64,000 nucleotides of DNA from Methylocaldum marinum (lineage in GTDB: Bacteria > Pseudomonadota > Gammaproteobacteria > Methylococcales > Methylococcaceae), in assembly GCF_003584645.1 (NCBI RefSeq), contig NZ_AP017928.1:3014395-3078394 (forward strand). The letters run 5' to 3'. A model generated the notes under the pieces. It saw only the letters and a program-made list of their open reading frames with translations. It was not told the DNA's origin and did not search any database. Position 1 is the first letter of the stretch. Every line of letters starts with the position of its first letter. Below, one piece after another: positions 37,327 to 47,720 of the stretch. A program made the translations under genes and the position numbers.

Positions 37327-39822
37327 ATGGGCAGTTCCGAAATCCACGTCTCCCGCGATAGCGAGAGGCTCGCGCTCGATACCCGTCCACCCCGGCTGCT
37401 TCTGTTCTCGGTTTCCCTGCTTTCCGCTGCGGCGCTGGTTTACGAAATCCTCCTGATGCGCCTGTTCTCGATCATCCAGTGGCATCACTTCGCCTATATG
37501 ATGATCAGCCTGGCGCTACTCGGCTATGGCGCGAGCGGAACGTTTCTGGCCCTCGCCCGCGGATTTCTGCTGCCGCGTTTCGGCGTCGCATTCGTCGTCA
37601 ATGCGGCCTCGTTCGGCTTGAGTGCGATTTTGTGCTTTCTGGCCGCGCAGCGGGTGCCCTTCAATGCGCTGGAAATCCTCTGGAGTCCGCGCGAGTGGGG
37701 ACATCTGGTCCTGATTTACCTGATCCTGACGCCGCCCTTCTTCTTCGCGGCCAATTGCATAGGCCTGACCTTCCAGCGCTACAAAACGACGATCGGGCGC
37801 ACTTATGCGGCCGATCTCTCCGGCGCGGGAATCGGTGCCTTGGCCGTCATCTTGCTGCTGTTCCGGGTGTTTCCGTTAACCGCATTGGCTCTTGCGAGCG
37901 GTGTCGCTTTTGCCGCAGCGTCCCTGGCCTGGCTCGCCCTGGCGATGCGTCCCCGCAAACCGATCATCCCGTTGGTCGCCGCCATTCCCGCCCTGTGGCT
38001 CCTGGTTCACTGGACCGGCGCGGAACTGCGGCCGGTGGAATACAAGAGTCTGTCCCAGGCGCTCAAGGTCGCCGGGGCGGCTCGAATCGCGGAACGGTCC
38101 AGTCCGCTCGGCCTGCTCAGCGTGGTACGCAGCCCCGAGGTTCCGTTCCGCCATGCGCCGGGCCTCAGCCTGAACAGCGAGGTGCCCGTGCCCGAGCAAC
38201 TGGCGGCTTTTAGCGACGGCGACGGCATAAGCGCCATCAACCACTGGGATGGAACCAAAAACAGTCTCGGTTTTCTGGATTACGTGCCGTCCGCTCTGCC
38301 CTATCACTTGCTGCCGCCCAAGCCGAAAGTCCTCGTTTTGGGGGCGGGCGGGGGCAGCGAGGTGCTCCAGGCGATTTACCATGACGCAGAACGCATAAGT
38401 GCCGTGGAACTCAATCCGCAAATGATCGATCTGGTGTCCCGCGATTTTGCCGCATTCGCGGGGCGCGTCTACGATCATCCGTCGGTCAGGGTATATGCGG
38501 CCGAAGCTCGAAGTTTCACCGCCGCTTCCACGGAACGGTACGACTTGATCCAGATCGCCCTGCTGGATGCCTTTAACACCTCGTCGGCGGGATCGTATGC
38601 GCTGAACGAAAGCTATCTCTATACGGTGGAGGCTCTAAAAACCTATCTGGCGCACCTGAAGGCCGACGGCTTTCTGGCCATTACCCGCTGGGTCCGCCTG
38701 CCGCCCCGCGACGAAGTCAAGCTGTTCGCCACGGCTGTCGATGCGCTGACAGGCTCCGGCCCGAGCGCTCCGGAGCGGCGCCTGATCTGGATCCGCGGCT
38801 GGCAAACCAGCACGCTCCTGATCAAGAACGGCGAAATTTCGGGCCTGGAAGTCGCTGACTTGCGCCGGTTCTGCGACCAGCGCTCCTTCGACCTGGCCTA
38901 CTTTCCCGGTATCGAAGCGCAGCACACCAACATCCATAACCGCCTCAAAGAAGACTATCTTTTCGAGGCAGCAACGGCTTTGCTTGGCCCCGGGCGGGAA
39001 TCGTTCACTCGGCGCTACAAGTTCGATGTCCGTCCCGCCACCGACGACCGGCCGTATTTTTTTCATTTCTTCAAATGGACGCTCCTGCCGGAAGCCTTCA
39101 AGCTGAAAGGCTCGGGCGGGCTTTCGCTACTCGACATGGGCTATCCGATCCTGCTCGCAACCCTGCTGCAGTCGGCGCTCATCAGTGCCCTGCTGATCCT
39201 CGCGCCGCTCGGAGTCCTGATGCCTCGGGACGGCGGCGGCATCGCAAGAGCCCTGCGATACCGGGTGTTCGGCTATTTCTTTGCGATCGGCCTGGCATTC
39301 ATGTTCACCGAAATCGTTTACATACAGAAATTCATTCTTTACTTGGGCCATCCCCTTTATGCCGTAGCCGTCGTCCTTGCGGGATTTCTGATCTTCGCCG
39401 GGATGGGAAGCCGATATGCGGCAGGCCTTGCCGCACGGCAGGCCGACGCACCAATCATTCGGGCCGTAAAAGCGATCGTCGGCGTCTCGGCCGTCTATTT
39501 CCTGGTGCTCCCACCGTTGTTCGAGCTATCCATCGCTCTTCCCGCTCCCGCCAAAGTGATCGTCGTCTTATTCCTGATCGCCCCGCTGGCGTTTTTCATG
39601 GGCATGCCGTTTCCGCTCGGCCTCACTCGGCTCGCCTCCGAAGCGGAACGTCTGATTCCCTGGGCGTTCGGAATCAACGGCTGCGCATCGGTTGTCGCGG
39701 CCATTCTCGCGACCTTATTGGCCATTCATGTCGGACAGTTCTGGCTGATGATCGCCGCCTTGGCGCTGTACGGGTTCGCGGGCGTTGCGGGACCTCACCG
39801 GCTTAACCGCTCGCCACCGTGA
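37327..39822 (+). CDS. Membrane protein with spermidine-synthase-like methyltransferase fold
   Basis: Large inner-membrane protein with an internal SpeE-like domain; substrate unknown. The 831-residue product has about six N-terminal membrane segments (residues 25-230). A soluble Rossmann domain with VLVLGAGGGSEVLQAIYHDA near residue 335 and IQIALLDAFNTSSAG near residue 412 follows, then about seven C-terminal segments with GMPFPLGLTRL near residue 758. The layout matches membrane-embedded polyamine-synthase-like proteins rather than cytosolic SpeE. It is coupled to the exported Pcm (2-base gap), so both may act on envelope substrates. Confidence 0.82.
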   Translation: MGSSEIHVSRDSERLALDTRPPRLLLFSVSLLSAAALVYEILLMRLFSIIQWHHFAYMMISLALLGYGASGTFLALARGFLLPRFGVAFVVNAASFGLSAILCFLAAQRVPFNALEILWSPREWGHLVLIYLILTPPFFFAANCIGLTFQRYKTTIGRTYAADLSGAGIGALAVILLLFRVFPLTALALASGVAFAAASLAWLALAMRPRKPIIPLVAAIPALWLLVHWTGAELRPVEYKSLSQALKVAGAARIAERSSPLGLLSVVRSPEVPFRHAPGLSLNSEVPVPEQLAAFSDGDGISAINHWDGTKNSLGFLDYVPSALPYHLLPPKPKVLVLGAGGGSEVLQAIYHDAERISAVELNPQMIDLVSRDFAAFAGRVYDHPSVRVYAAEARSFTAASTERYDLIQIALLDAFNTSSAGSYALNESYLYTVEALKTYLAHLKADGFLAITRWVRLPPRDEVKLFATAVDALTGSGPSAPERRLIWIRGWQTSTLLIKNGEISGLEVADLRRFCDQRSFDLAYFPGIEAQHTNIHNRLKEDYLFEAATALLGPGRESFTRRYKFDVRPATDDRPYFFHFFKWTLLPEAFKLKGSGGLSLLDMGYPILLATLLQSALISALLILAPLGVLMPRDGGGIARALRYRVFGYFFAIGLAFMFTEIVYIQKFILYLGHPLYAVAVVLAGFLIFAGMGSRYAAGLAARQADAPIIRAVKAIVGVSAVYFLVLPPLFELSIALPAPAKVIVVLFLIAPLAFFMGMPFPLGLTRLASEAERLIPWAFGINGCASVVAAILATLLAIHVGQFWLMIAALALYGFAGVAGPHRLNRSPP

Positions 39823-39970
39823 TCAGGAACCCCTGCGTTCCCGCCGCGTCCAACTGTAGGACGCGAAGTTCTTCTGCCGCTTTTCACCAAGGATGATGGA
39901 AGGCGGTCTCATTTCACGGCATTCAATGCGGATACGAAGCCCAAGCTTCGCAGGGACGCGAGGTTCTGTC

Positions 39971-40339
39971 ATGAAGTATCTACTTGTCATTGCGATCTTG
40001 TCGCTGACCGGGTGCGCGCCGACGCTGAGCGTGGAACCCTTGACCGGCCGGACCTATGCCCCCACGGCCGAGGTCGACATTCTGGACGCCTGGCCGGAGA
40101 CGCGAAAATTCGTCGAAATCGCGGATATTACCGCCCGCGCCGATCAAGAGTCGGTTGCCGCAATCGTCGATCGGGCCAAGACGGCCGGCGCCGACGCCGT
40201 CGTCTTCGGCCCGCCGTACCATTACGGCGATGTCGTTATCTTGTTCGCCGGCGGAAACATCGGCGGACATCTGGCCGGCGGAATCAACACCGTTCCTTTG
40301 ACGCGGATTCGTGCCCGGCTGATCAAATATTTGCCGTGA
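39971..40339 (+). CDS. Small lipoprotein
   Basis: A 122-residue product with a lipoprotein signal (KYLLVIAILSLTGCAPTL, lipobox LTGC, lipidated Cys16). The mature part is a single small domain with FVEIADITARADQESVAAIV and KTAGADAVVFGPPYHYG, reminiscent of YbjQ/RcsF-like alpha-beta folds, but no family can be assigned with confidence. The ATG at 39971 has GAGG 8 bases upstream. It stands alone, followed by palindromic repeats. Confidence 0.75.
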   Translation: MKYLLVIAILSLTGCAPTLSVEPLTGRTYAPTAEVDILDAWPETRKFVEIADITARADQESVAAIVDRAKTAGADAVVFGPPYHYGDVVILFAGGNIGGHLAGGINTVPLTRIRARLIKYLP

Positions 40340-40394
40340 CCCCGGAAACGGCAGTTGGATGTTCTCGAGTGCGCGGCGGGCGGGATAGAGGGTT

Positions 40395-40506
40395 CGTCGG
40401 CAACGGATTGCGGACTACGACCTTGCTACCCCGTATAGGTCGGGAATCCCTTCCCGACGCCCTGCTCCGGCCGAGCGTCTACGTCGGCAAGGGATTGCCT
40501 ACCGAC
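40395..40506. repeat. Paired palindromic repeats (BIME-like), three units
   Basis: The gap 40340-40662 holds no gene. It contains a degenerate unit at 40395-40420, a perfect GTCGGGAA-TCCC-TTCCCGAC unit at 40439-40458 and a GTCGGCAA-GGGA-TTGCCTACCGAC unit at 40483-40506. The two latter are joined by a linker with CCGGCCGAGCGTCT, the same linker seen at 49.5 kb and in inverted order at 51.6-51.8 kb. Confidence 0.8.
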
Positions 40507-40662
40507 ATTGCCTAGAGGGAGCAACGCCGCCGGGTGGCCCGCCCGCCGTGCCATCGGGTACGTAGCGGCTTCACCCAAGCGGTGACATCGGTGGAAGGGA
40601 CGACGTCCGGACTCCCCGCGGCGTTGCTGCGCGATTTAAGCGGTCAACCGCCGTTTTCAGGA

Positions 40663-43032
40663 TTATTGACAGCTCGAGGTTTTGACGGACGACTCGGAAT
40701 CGGGTTTCACCACACGATGTTCCGCGATCAAGCGGATGATGTCCTCGAGTCTTACCGGCTTGACGAAATGGTGATCGAAGCCGGCCGCAATGCAGCGGCT
40801 GAGATCCTGATCCCGGCCGAAGCCACTGATGGCGAGCAACAAGGAGTGGCGGGTCTCGGGTATGACGCGCAGCTTCTGCGCCACTTCGCAACCGTCCATT
40901 ACCGGCAGGTCTATGTCCAGCAGAACCACATCCGGTGCAAATTTCTGCGCGATGGCGAGCGCGGCAGGGCCTTCCGCCGCCCGTTCGACCTCGCACCCTT
41001 CCAGCTCGAGCAGCATAGACAAACCTTCGACGACATCCGCGTTATCGTCGACCACCAGCACCCGCAGGGCGGCGTGTTGTTCGACTTGATCGTCGCCCGC
41101 AGCCGCCGGCTTGACCGCCGACGGCTCCGTGGCGCCATCCGAAAGCAACGGCAGCCGGACGATGAATTCCGAACCTTTACCGATACCTTCGCTTTTCGCC
41201 TCGACGCTGCCGCCGTGCAGGTCCACCAATTTTTTCACCAGGCTGAGTCCTATGCCCAACCCGCCTTTCGAGCGGTCCAGGGAACGGTCGGCCTGGGCGA
41301 ACAGATCGAAAATCCGGGGCAACACCTCCGGGCTGATCCCGAGACCGGCATCCCGTACGCGGATGACGGCCAGCCCGTTTTCCTTGGCTGCCGTCAGCCA
41401 AACCTGTCGATTCGGCTCGGAGTACTTGGCGGCATTATTAAGAAGATTCGATACGACTTGCGCGATCCGGATCAGATCGCCTTCGATCCAGACCGGCTCG
41501 GAAGGCAGCGACGTGCTAATACTATGGCCGTGAGCCTGAATCAGCGGACGGCTGGTTTCCATGGCATGGTTGACGATGGCGGCCAGTTCCAGCGGCTGCT
41601 TGTTCAAGGTGACCTTTCCGCGGCTGATGCGGGACACGTCCAGCAGGTCGTCGACCAGCCGGGTGAGGTGCCTGGTCTGCCGATCGATCACATCTCTCGC
41701 CCACGCATACTGGGGGCCGGTGCCGTCTGTCCGATACAGGATTTGCACCGCGCTCATGATCGGCGCCAGCGGGTTTCGCATTTCGTGGGCCAGCGTCGCC
41801 AGGAACTCGTCCTTTTGCCGATCGGCGGCGGTCAATTCTTCGGTCTTGCGGATCAGCTCATCCTGAAGCTGCCTCATCTGGGTAATGTCGAGATTCATGC
41901 CCGCCCAGGCCGTCACCTTGTCCTCGGCGTTACGAATCGGGACACCGCGGCTAAGAATCCATCGGTAAGGACCTTCCGCGCTTCGGATTCGATATTCGCA
42001 ATCCCAGAAACTGCCGGTTTTGACACAGTGACTCCAATGGTCCACGATGGGCTGCAGGTCATCCGGATGCACCCGCGACGCCCAGTTGGCCTGTACGTGC
42101 TCGTCCAGCGCCATACCCGTCATTTGCAGGAACGAATCGCTCAAATAGCGGACATCGCCGTTCGGTTCGCAAATCCAAGCACCGAAGGGAATCGACTCGC
42201 CGATCGCCCGATAAAGGGTCTCGGATTCCCGCAGAGCCGCCGCCGCGCGACGACTGTCCGTATCGTCCCGAAAAATCAGAATCACGCCCAGGAGTTGGCC
42301 GTCCGTTCCGCGTATGGGTGCGGCGCAGTCGCTAATGGGTACCTCGCGCCCATCCCTGGCGATCAGAACCGTATGATTCGCGAGTCCGACGACGGCCCCC
42401 GTTCGCAAGACCTTTGCGACGGGATTTTCGACCGGCTTGCGCGTTTGCTCGTTGACGATGCGAAATACGTTTTCCAGAGGCTGACCGCGGGCTTCTTTCT
42501 CCGGCCAGCCGGTCAACGATTGCGCCGGCGGATTGAACAGTTCGATGCGCCCCTCGGGATCGGTAACGACGGCCGCATCGCCGATACTGGCGAACGTCAT
42601 GGCCAAGCGATCGCGCTCCATGGCGAGCCGTTGTTCAGCCTGCCTGCGCCTGAACGACTCCAGGTCCAGTTGCTGTCGAACCAGCGCCCCGTGTCGCGCG
42701 AGCCCGGCCAGCCGTAAATGGACCACGAGGGTGGTTGCGACTCCGACCAGGACAAAGACACCCAGCGGAATCCATTCCGCGGAGGGTCTGATGCCGATCG
42801 CGGCGACCGACGGCATGGAAAGATAAGTGGCCAGCATCGCGCCCAGACAGGTCGCCAGCAACCCTGGGCCCAGTCCGCCGAAAAGCGCGCCGATCATGAC
42901 CGGCAGCATGAACGGCAGCAATATCGTCCCTTGATACGACGGCCGCAGGATAGATACGGCGAATGCCGCGACAGCCGTCACGGCGAGTGCGAGAGTATAC
43001 GCCGATACGGGCGAGAACTTGCGGTGAACCAT
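40663..43032 (-). CDS. Hybrid sensor histidine kinase with two PAS domains and receiver
   Basis: Inner-membrane sensor with its own response-regulator domain. The 789-residue product has a KdpD-like (DUF4118) membrane region (residues about 10-110), a first PAS (SIGDAAVVTDPEGRIELFN) with its C-terminal strand, and a second PAS (PFGAWICEPNGDVRYLSDS). HisKA follows with phospho-acceptor FLATLAHEMRNPLAPIMSA, then HATPase (NLLNNAAKYSE, GLGIGLSLVKKLVDLHGGSV) and a receiver with the phospho-Asp in DVVLLDIDLPVMDG. The signal is unknown. It lacks a downstream output domain, so a phosphorelay partner elsewhere is likely. Confidence 0.93.
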   Translation of the reverse strand: MVHRKFSPVSAYTLALAVTAVAAFAVSILRPSYQGTILLPFMLPVMIGALFGGLGPGLLATCLGAMLATYLSMPSVAAIGIRPSAEWIPLGVFVLVGVATTLVVHLRLAGLARHGALVRQQLDLESFRRRQAEQRLAMERDRLAMTFASIGDAAVVTDPEGRIELFNPPAQSLTGWPEKEARGQPLENVFRIVNEQTRKPVENPVAKVLRTGAVVGLANHTVLIARDGREVPISDCAAPIRGTDGQLLGVILIFRDDTDSRRAAAALRESETLYRAIGESIPFGAWICEPNGDVRYLSDSFLQMTGMALDEHVQANWASRVHPDDLQPIVDHWSHCVKTGSFWDCEYRIRSAEGPYRWILSRGVPIRNAEDKVTAWAGMNLDITQMRQLQDELIRKTEELTAADRQKDEFLATLAHEMRNPLAPIMSAVQILYRTDGTGPQYAWARDVIDRQTRHLTRLVDDLLDVSRISRGKVTLNKQPLELAAIVNHAMETSRPLIQAHGHSISTSLPSEPVWIEGDLIRIAQVVSNLLNNAAKYSEPNRQVWLTAAKENGLAVIRVRDAGLGISPEVLPRIFDLFAQADRSLDRSKGGLGIGLSLVKKLVDLHGGSVEAKSEGIGKGSEFIVRLPLLSDGATEPSAVKPAAAGDDQVEQHAALRVLVVDDNADVVEGLSMLLELEGCEVERAAEGPAALAIAQKFAPDVVLLDIDLPVMDGCEVAQKLRVIPETRHSLLLAISGFGRDQDLSRCIAAGFDHHFVKPVRLEDIIRLIAEHRVVKPDSESSVKTSSCQ

Positions 43033-43290
43033 GACGAGAGTCCTATCTCCATCAAGACGGCTAGATTCCGTTCAGCGGACACCCACAACCGGCCGCCGGC
43101 AACCCTTGCCGGCCCATCCGCATCTTTAGCCCGATGTTAACACGCTTAGGTCCCTCCTCGCCGCGCGCCATCGGCCCACTGAATGGCCGACCGCGGCGGT
43201 CCGGCTATTGCCGGCGGAGTTCTGGAAAGTGAAAGCCCGGGCGCTTTTGAAGCAGCATCCTTGCCGCTTCCGGCGCACGAAATCCATGAA
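43033..43290. other. Gap between aminotransferase and kinase
   Basis: About 260 bases with no gene or repeat that I can support. It holds the promoter region of the kinase (transcribed leftward) and the 3' end of the aminotransferase transcript. No clear terminator was recognised. Confidence 0.3.
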
Positions 43291-44475
43291 TTAAGTCAAA
43301 CCCGTCTTCAATCGTTCCATGGCTTTCTGAAGGTTGGCCATGCTGGTGGCGATGGAAAGGCGCACGTGACCCGGAGCACCGAATGCCGAACCCGGGACCA
43401 CGGCAACGCCGCCGTGCTCGATCAGGCGCTCCGAAAGAGCCAGATCGTCGGACACTCCCGGCATACGATCGATCACGCCCTGCACGTTGGGCAGCACATA
43501 AAAGGTCCCGTCGGTTTCGAGGCAGGATACGCCGGCAATGCCGTTCAACTCGCTCACCACGTAATCATGCCGTTCCTTGAAGGCCTTGACCATCTCGCCG
43601 ATGCAGGACTGATCGCCGTTCAGGGCGGTTTCGGCGGCGACTTGGGAAATGGAGGTCGGGTTGGAAGTGCTTTGCGACTGGATATTGGTCATCGCCTTGA
43701 TCAGCTCGGCCGGTCCCGCCGCATAGCCGATGCGCCAGCCGGTCATGGAATAGGCCTTGGACACACCGTTCAAGACCACGGTGCGATCGTACAGCTCCGG
43801 GCAGACGTTCAGAATATTGCGGAAGCTGCCGGCCTGCCACACGATGTGCTCATACATATCGTCGGTGGCGACCACCACGTCGGGATGGTCTTTGAGCACC
43901 TCGCCCAGGGCCTTGAGTTCCGCCTCGCTATACGCCATACCGGTCGGGTTGGACGGGCTGTTGATGACGAACAGCCGGGTTTTCGGCGTCAGCGCCGCCT
44001 TGAGCTGGGCGGCCGTGATTTTGAACTTCTGCGATTGCGGCGCGTCGATAATGACGGGAATGGCGCCCGCCAAAAGCACCATGTCGGGGTAGGACACCCA
44101 GTACGGCGCCGGAATGATGACTTCATCGCCCGGATTCAATAGCGCTTGCGCCAGGTTGTAAAAGCTCTGCTTGCCGCCGCAAGATACCAACACTTGCTTG
44201 ACGTCGTAGTCGAAACCGTTTTCCCGCTTGAACTTTGCGATCACCGCCTTCTTCAGGCCCGGCGTGCCGTCGACCGCGGTGTATTTGGTGAACCCGTCCT
44301 GAATGGCCTTGATGGCGGCCTGTTTGATATGCTCGGGGGTATCGAAATCCGGCTCGCCGGCTCCGAGGCCCACGATGTCTTTGCCGGCGGCGCGCATGGC
44401 GGCCGCTCTCGCGGTCACGGCCAAGGTAGGAGAGGGTTTGATCGACTGAACGCGGTCGGAGAGTTTGATATTCAT
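43291..44475 (-). CDS. aspC: Class I aspartate-type aminotransferase
   Basis: PLP enzyme exchanging aspartate/oxaloacetate or related amino acids; this branch (1beta type) also includes enzymes with prephenate activity. The 394-residue product has GLGAGEPDFDTPEHI near residue 37, VVATDDMYEHI near residue 206, and the PLP lysine in LNGVSKAYSMTGWRIGY. It ends in PGSAFGAPGHVRLSIATS, the carboxylate-binding arginine region. The start is unambiguous. It is divergent from uvrB with a gap of only 38 bases. Confidence 0.9.
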   Translation of the reverse strand: MNIKLSDRVQSIKPSPTLAVTARAAAMRAAGKDIVGLGAGEPDFDTPEHIKQAAIKAIQDGFTKYTAVDGTPGLKKAVIAKFKRENGFDYDVKQVLVSCGGKQSFYNLAQALLNPGDEVIIPAPYWVSYPDMVLLAGAIPVIIDAPQSQKFKITAAQLKAALTPKTRLFVINSPSNPTGMAYSEAELKALGEVLKDHPDVVVATDDMYEHIVWQAGSFRNILNVCPELYDRTVVLNGVSKAYSMTGWRIGYAAGPAELIKAMTNIQSQSTSNPTSISQVAAETALNGDQSCIGEMVKAFKERHDYVVSELNGIAGVSCLETDGTFYVLPNVQGVIDRMPGVSDDLALSERLIEHGGVAVVPGSAFGAPGHVRLSIATSMANLQKAMERLKTGLT

Positions 44476-44513
44476 TGTGTCGAGTTAAAGATTGATCAAA
44501 TGGGTCAAGCGCA

Positions 44514-46580
44514 ATGCCACAAAAAATGATACTCGATGAAACCTTGCCCCTGAATCCCACCAAGGGAAAAAGTTTCAATCTGTATAGCCGGTTCAAGCCC
44601 TCGGGCGATCAACCGGAAGCCATTCGGCAACTGGTCGAAGGACTCTCCGACGGCTTGTTACACCAGACTCTTTTGGGCGTCACGGGTTCCGGAAAAACTT
44701 TCACCGTCGCCAACGTCGTCCAAACGGTACAGCGCCCGACGCTGATCCTGGCGCCGAACAAGACGCTGGCCGCCCAGCTTTACGGGGAAATGAAAGAGTT
44801 CTTCCCCGAGAATTCAGTGGAATACTTCGTTTCCTATTACGACTACTATCAGCCCGAGGCTTACGTTCCGGCGTCCGACACCTACATTCAGAAGGATGCC
44901 TCGCTCAACGAGCATATCGAGCAAATGCGCCTGTCGGCCACCAAAGCCCTGATCGAGCGGCGCGACACCGTCATCGTGGCGACCGTTTCCTCGATCTACG
45001 GCTTGGGCGAACCCGCCTCCTATTTCAGCATGGTGCTGCACCTGGTGCGCGGAGACATGACCGATCAGCGGACGATCCTGCGCCGGCTGGCCGAGTTGCA
45101 ATACACCCGCAACGAAACCGAGCTGCGCCGCGCGACCTACCGGGTGCGGGGCGATGTGATCGACGTGTTTCCGGCGGAATCCGAAAAGGAAGCGCTGCGC
45201 ATCGAGCTGTTCGACGACGAGATCGAACGGCTGTCCCTGTTCGATCCCCTGACCGGCGAGATCATTTCCCGCATCGCACGCTATACCGTTTATCCGAAAA
45301 CCCATTACGTGACGCCGCGGGAAAAGATCATGGAAGCGGTGGACCAGATCAAGGCCGATCTCAAAGTGCGCCTGGAAGAGTTGCGCTCGCTCAACAAGCT
45401 GGTCGAAGCCCAGCGCCTGGAGCAGCGCACGCTGTTCGATCTCGAAATCATGCTGGAAGTCGGCTATTGCTCGGGCATCGAGAACTATTCGCGCTATCTC
45501 TCCGGCCGCGCGCCGGGCGAACCGCCGCCCACCCTGTTCGATTACCTGCCGGCCGATGCCTTACTGGTGATCGACGAAAGCCACGTCACCATTCCTCAGC
45601 TCGGCGCCATGTACCGGGGCGACCGCTCGCGCAAGGAAACGCTGGTGGAATACGGTTTCCGCCTGCCCTCGGCGCTGGATAACCGGCCGCTCAAGTTCGA
45701 GGAGTTCGAGGCCAGGTCGCCGCAGCGTATCTACATCTCGGCGACGCCGGGACCGTACGAACTCAAGCATTCCGGAGCCATCATCGAGCAAGTGGTGCGG
45801 CCGACCGGCCTGGTGGACCCCGAGGTGGAAATACGCCCGGCCCTGAGCCAGGTGGAAGACCTGCTTTCGGAAATCCGCGAGCGCATCGCCCGCAGCGAAC
45901 GCGTGCTGGTCACCACGCTGACAAAGCGCATGGCGGAAGATCTGACCGAATATCTGTTCGAGCACGACATCGCCGTGCGTTACCTCCATTCCGACGTCGA
46001 AACCGTGGAGCGCGTCGAGATCATCCGCGACCTCCGGCTCGGTCGGTTCGACGTGCTCGTCGGTATAAACCTGCTGCGGGAAGGTCTGGACATCCCCGAA
46101 GTCTCGCTGGTCGCCATCCTCGACGCCGACAAGGAAGGTTTCCTGCGGTCTACCGTTTCGCTCATTCAGACCATCGGCCGCGCCGCTCGCAACCTCCGCG
46201 GCAAGGCGATTCTCTATGCGGACACGGTCACCGGCTCGATCCAGCGGGCGATCGAAGAAACCGAACGCCGTCGAGCCAAGCAGATCGACTACAACAAGCG
46301 CACGGGGCTCACCCCGACCGGCATCTCGAAGCGTGTGACAGACATCCTGGAAGTACCGATACCGGGCGCCTTGCAATCGAGTTCCGGGAAAAAGAAACTG
46401 GCCAAAGTGGCGGAACAAGGCGCCGACTACAACGCGGTGAAACCGGCGGAGGCGGCCAAGCTGATCAAGCAGCTCGAAGAAAAGATGTACGCCCACGCCC
46501 GCGACCTCGATTTCGAGAAAGCGGCACGGCTGCGCGACGAAATTCAGCGGATTCGGGCGGAGGTGTTTTCGGGGTCGTAA
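44514..46580 (+). CDS. uvrB: Excinuclease ABC subunit B
   Basis: UvrB recognises DNA damage with UvrA and recruits UvrC for nucleotide excision repair. The 688-residue product has the P-loop [14 protein letters not shown] near residue 51 and the beta-hairpin region with [12 protein letters not shown] near residue 105. The helicase motif is [14 protein letters not shown] near residue 350, with [19 protein letters not shown] near residue 556 and a C-terminal UvrB/UvrC domain ([20 protein letters not shown]). Length matches the family (about 670-690). Confidence 0.98.
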   Translation: MPQKMILDETLPLNPTKGKSFNLYSRFKPSGDQPEAIRQLVEGLSDGLLHQTLLGVTGSGKTFTVANVVQTVQRPTLILAPNKTLAAQLYGEMKEFFPENSVEYFVSYYDYYQPEAYVPASDTYIQKDASLNEHIEQMRLSATKALIERRDTVIVATVSSIYGLGEPASYFSMVLHLVRGDMTDQRTILRRLAELQYTRNETELRRATYRVRGDVIDVFPAESEKEALRIELFDDEIERLSLFDPLTGEIISRIARYTVYPKTHYVTPREKIMEAVDQIKADLKVRLEELRSLNKLVEAQRLEQRTLFDLEIMLEVGYCSGIENYSRYLSGRAPGEPPPTLFDYLPADALLVIDESHVTIPQLGAMYRGDRSRKETLVEYGFRLPSALDNRPLKFEEFEARSPQRIYISATPGPYELKHSGAIIEQVVRPTGLVDPEVEIRPALSQVEDLLSEIRERIARSERVLVTTLTKRMAEDLTEYLFEHDIAVRYLHSDVETVERVEIIRDLRLGRFDVLVGINLLREGLDIPEVSLVAILDADKEGFLRSTVSLIQTIGRAARNLRGKAILYADTVTGSIQRAIEETERRRAKQIDYNKRTGLTPTGISKRVTDILEVPIPGALQSSSGKKKLAKVAEQGADYNAVKPAEAAKLIKQLEEKMYAHARDLDFEKAARLRDEIQRIRAEVFSGS

Positions 46581-47002
46581 GCCCTGCTTAGGCAGTACTG
46601 GAAAGAGCCGGTTTCGGCCGATTCGACCCCAATCATCCCCGGCTGCACCATCGTTCTTATCGGCACTTCGGGTGCGGGTTACCATGATCAAGTCGGATAT
46701 CTCGGTCGAGCTCTATTGCACGCTGGAAGGATACCGCGTCGTGGCATGGTCGAATGGACACATGGTTTTCGCCAGGACCTATGCTCTGCGCCAGGTTGCA
46801 CTGAAAGTTTGCGAGCGCTTGGCGAAATCGCAGGATTCACCGCCGTACGATCAGAATACCGGCACCGAATCCACCTCGAAACGGCCGTCGAATCTGTTAT
46901 AGGTACCAAGAATCCCGCACCTGCGGATCAGCGCCGATCGCCTGAAGCGATCACCGAATTTCTGCCGGGCGCGGTCCCGGGGCGACCGGCGCTCGGCCAA
47001 TC
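46581..47002. other. Gap after uvrB with a possible small gene
   Basis: About 420 bases between convergent uvrB and the aldolase-like gene. Apart from the weak small gene at 46684-46902 I see no feature; no strong terminator or palindromic repeat was found. Confidence 0.35.
46684..46902 (+). CDS. Possible small hypothetical protein
   Basis: A 72-codon frame starting MIKSDISVELYCTLEGYRVV uses codons like those of neighbouring real genes (for example CTG, ATC, GTC and CGC), and its central part FARTYALRQVALKVCERLA looks like a plausible helix. It has no recognisable family and no good Shine-Dalgarno; a GTG four codons upstream (46672) is an alternative start. It may be real, but could be chance. 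Confidence 0.4.
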   Translation: MIKSDISVELYCTLEGYRVVAWSNGHMVFARTYALRQVALKVCERLAKSQDSPPYDQNTGTESTSKRPSNLL

Positions 47003-47641
47003 TCAGCCATTACGGACCGAACGTCCGAACTCCTCGATAGCCTGATCGGACAAGGGATGATCGCCCATTTCGAGCAACAGGGGCAAAGGAATGGTGACGT
47101 GATGGGCTCCCGCGATGACGGCCTGCACCACTTCGCTTGCGGATTTGAGACTCGCGACCAGGATCGTGGTCGTCGTGTCGCAGGCATCGACCACCGCCCG
47201 CATCTCCGAAACCAGCGCCGTACCGTCACCTTGCAAGCGCGTGCTGCGGTTCACGTAAGCAATCGAGTATGCGACCCCCGCCTCGCAGGTGAGATAGGTC
47301 TGCGCGGCGCCGTAACTGGCCGTCATGCCGACCTTGACGCCTTCTCTCGCAAATTTCGCGGCCAGTACCAAATTTTCGGCGGTCATCCCGATCTTTAGCG
47401 CGACATTGGACCGCAGAGCCAAAAAGCGCCGGGCTTCCGCTTCGCGCTCGGCCACCGTCGGCGCGGTCAGTTGATAAAAAACCGGACCGGGACAAATGTC
47501 GGCCAGTTCGGCGATCGCGTCCTCCGGCGTGCGGTCGACTTTCGCCAACAAGATCGGATTCGTGGTGATTCCGGCGACGAAGCCGAGCGCCATCGCCTGG
47601 CGCGCGTCGGCCGGCAGGGCTGAATCCAGAAACAAGGACAT
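47003..47641 (-). CDS. Fructose-6-phosphate aldolase/transaldolase-like enzyme
   Basis: FSA-family enzymes use a lysine Schiff base to cleave fructose-6-phosphate into dihydroxyacetone and glyceraldehyde-3-phosphate, or transfer dihydroxyacetone. The 212-residue product has TTNPILLAK near residue 26, the Schiff-base lysine at residue 83 (NVALKIGM), Gln57 in VFYQLTA, and Tyr129 in IAYVNRS. Gln57 and Tyr129 match Gln59 and Tyr131 of E. coli FsaA; transaldolases usually have Phe at the latter. The ATG at 47641 follows GAGGAG. It is followed at 79 bases by a HAD phosphatase, and dhaL/dhaK lie close by. Confidence 0.87.
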   Translation of the reverse strand: MSLFLDSALPADARQAMALGFVAGITTNPILLAKVDRTPEDAIAELADICPGPVFYQLTAPTVAEREAEARRFLALRSNVALKIGMTAENLVLAAKFAREGVKVGMTASYGAAQTYLTCEAGVAYSIAYVNRSTRLQGDGTALVSEMRAVVDACDTTTTILVASLKSASEVVQAVIAGAHHVTIPLPLLLEMGDHPLSDQAIEEFGRSVRNG

Positions 47642-47667
47642 CGTGTTCTCCTCAAGGTTGAAATCTT

Positions 47668-47690
47668 TTGGCAATGGGTTGCCGACCTAC
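47668..47690. repeat. Degenerate palindromic repeat unit
   Basis: TTTGGCAATGGGTTGCCGACCTAC is an imperfect copy of the GTCGGCAA-type unit, located between the aldolase-like and HAD-phosphatase genes. Confidence 0.55.
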
Positions 47691-47720
47691 TACAGCCATC
47701 GGCCTGTGCTGATTGATTTT

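Noticed and set aside
40534..42717. A 727-codon plus-strand open frame
   Set aside because: Antisense to the hybrid histidine kinase, whose PAS, HisKA, HATPase and receiver motifs are unmistakable.
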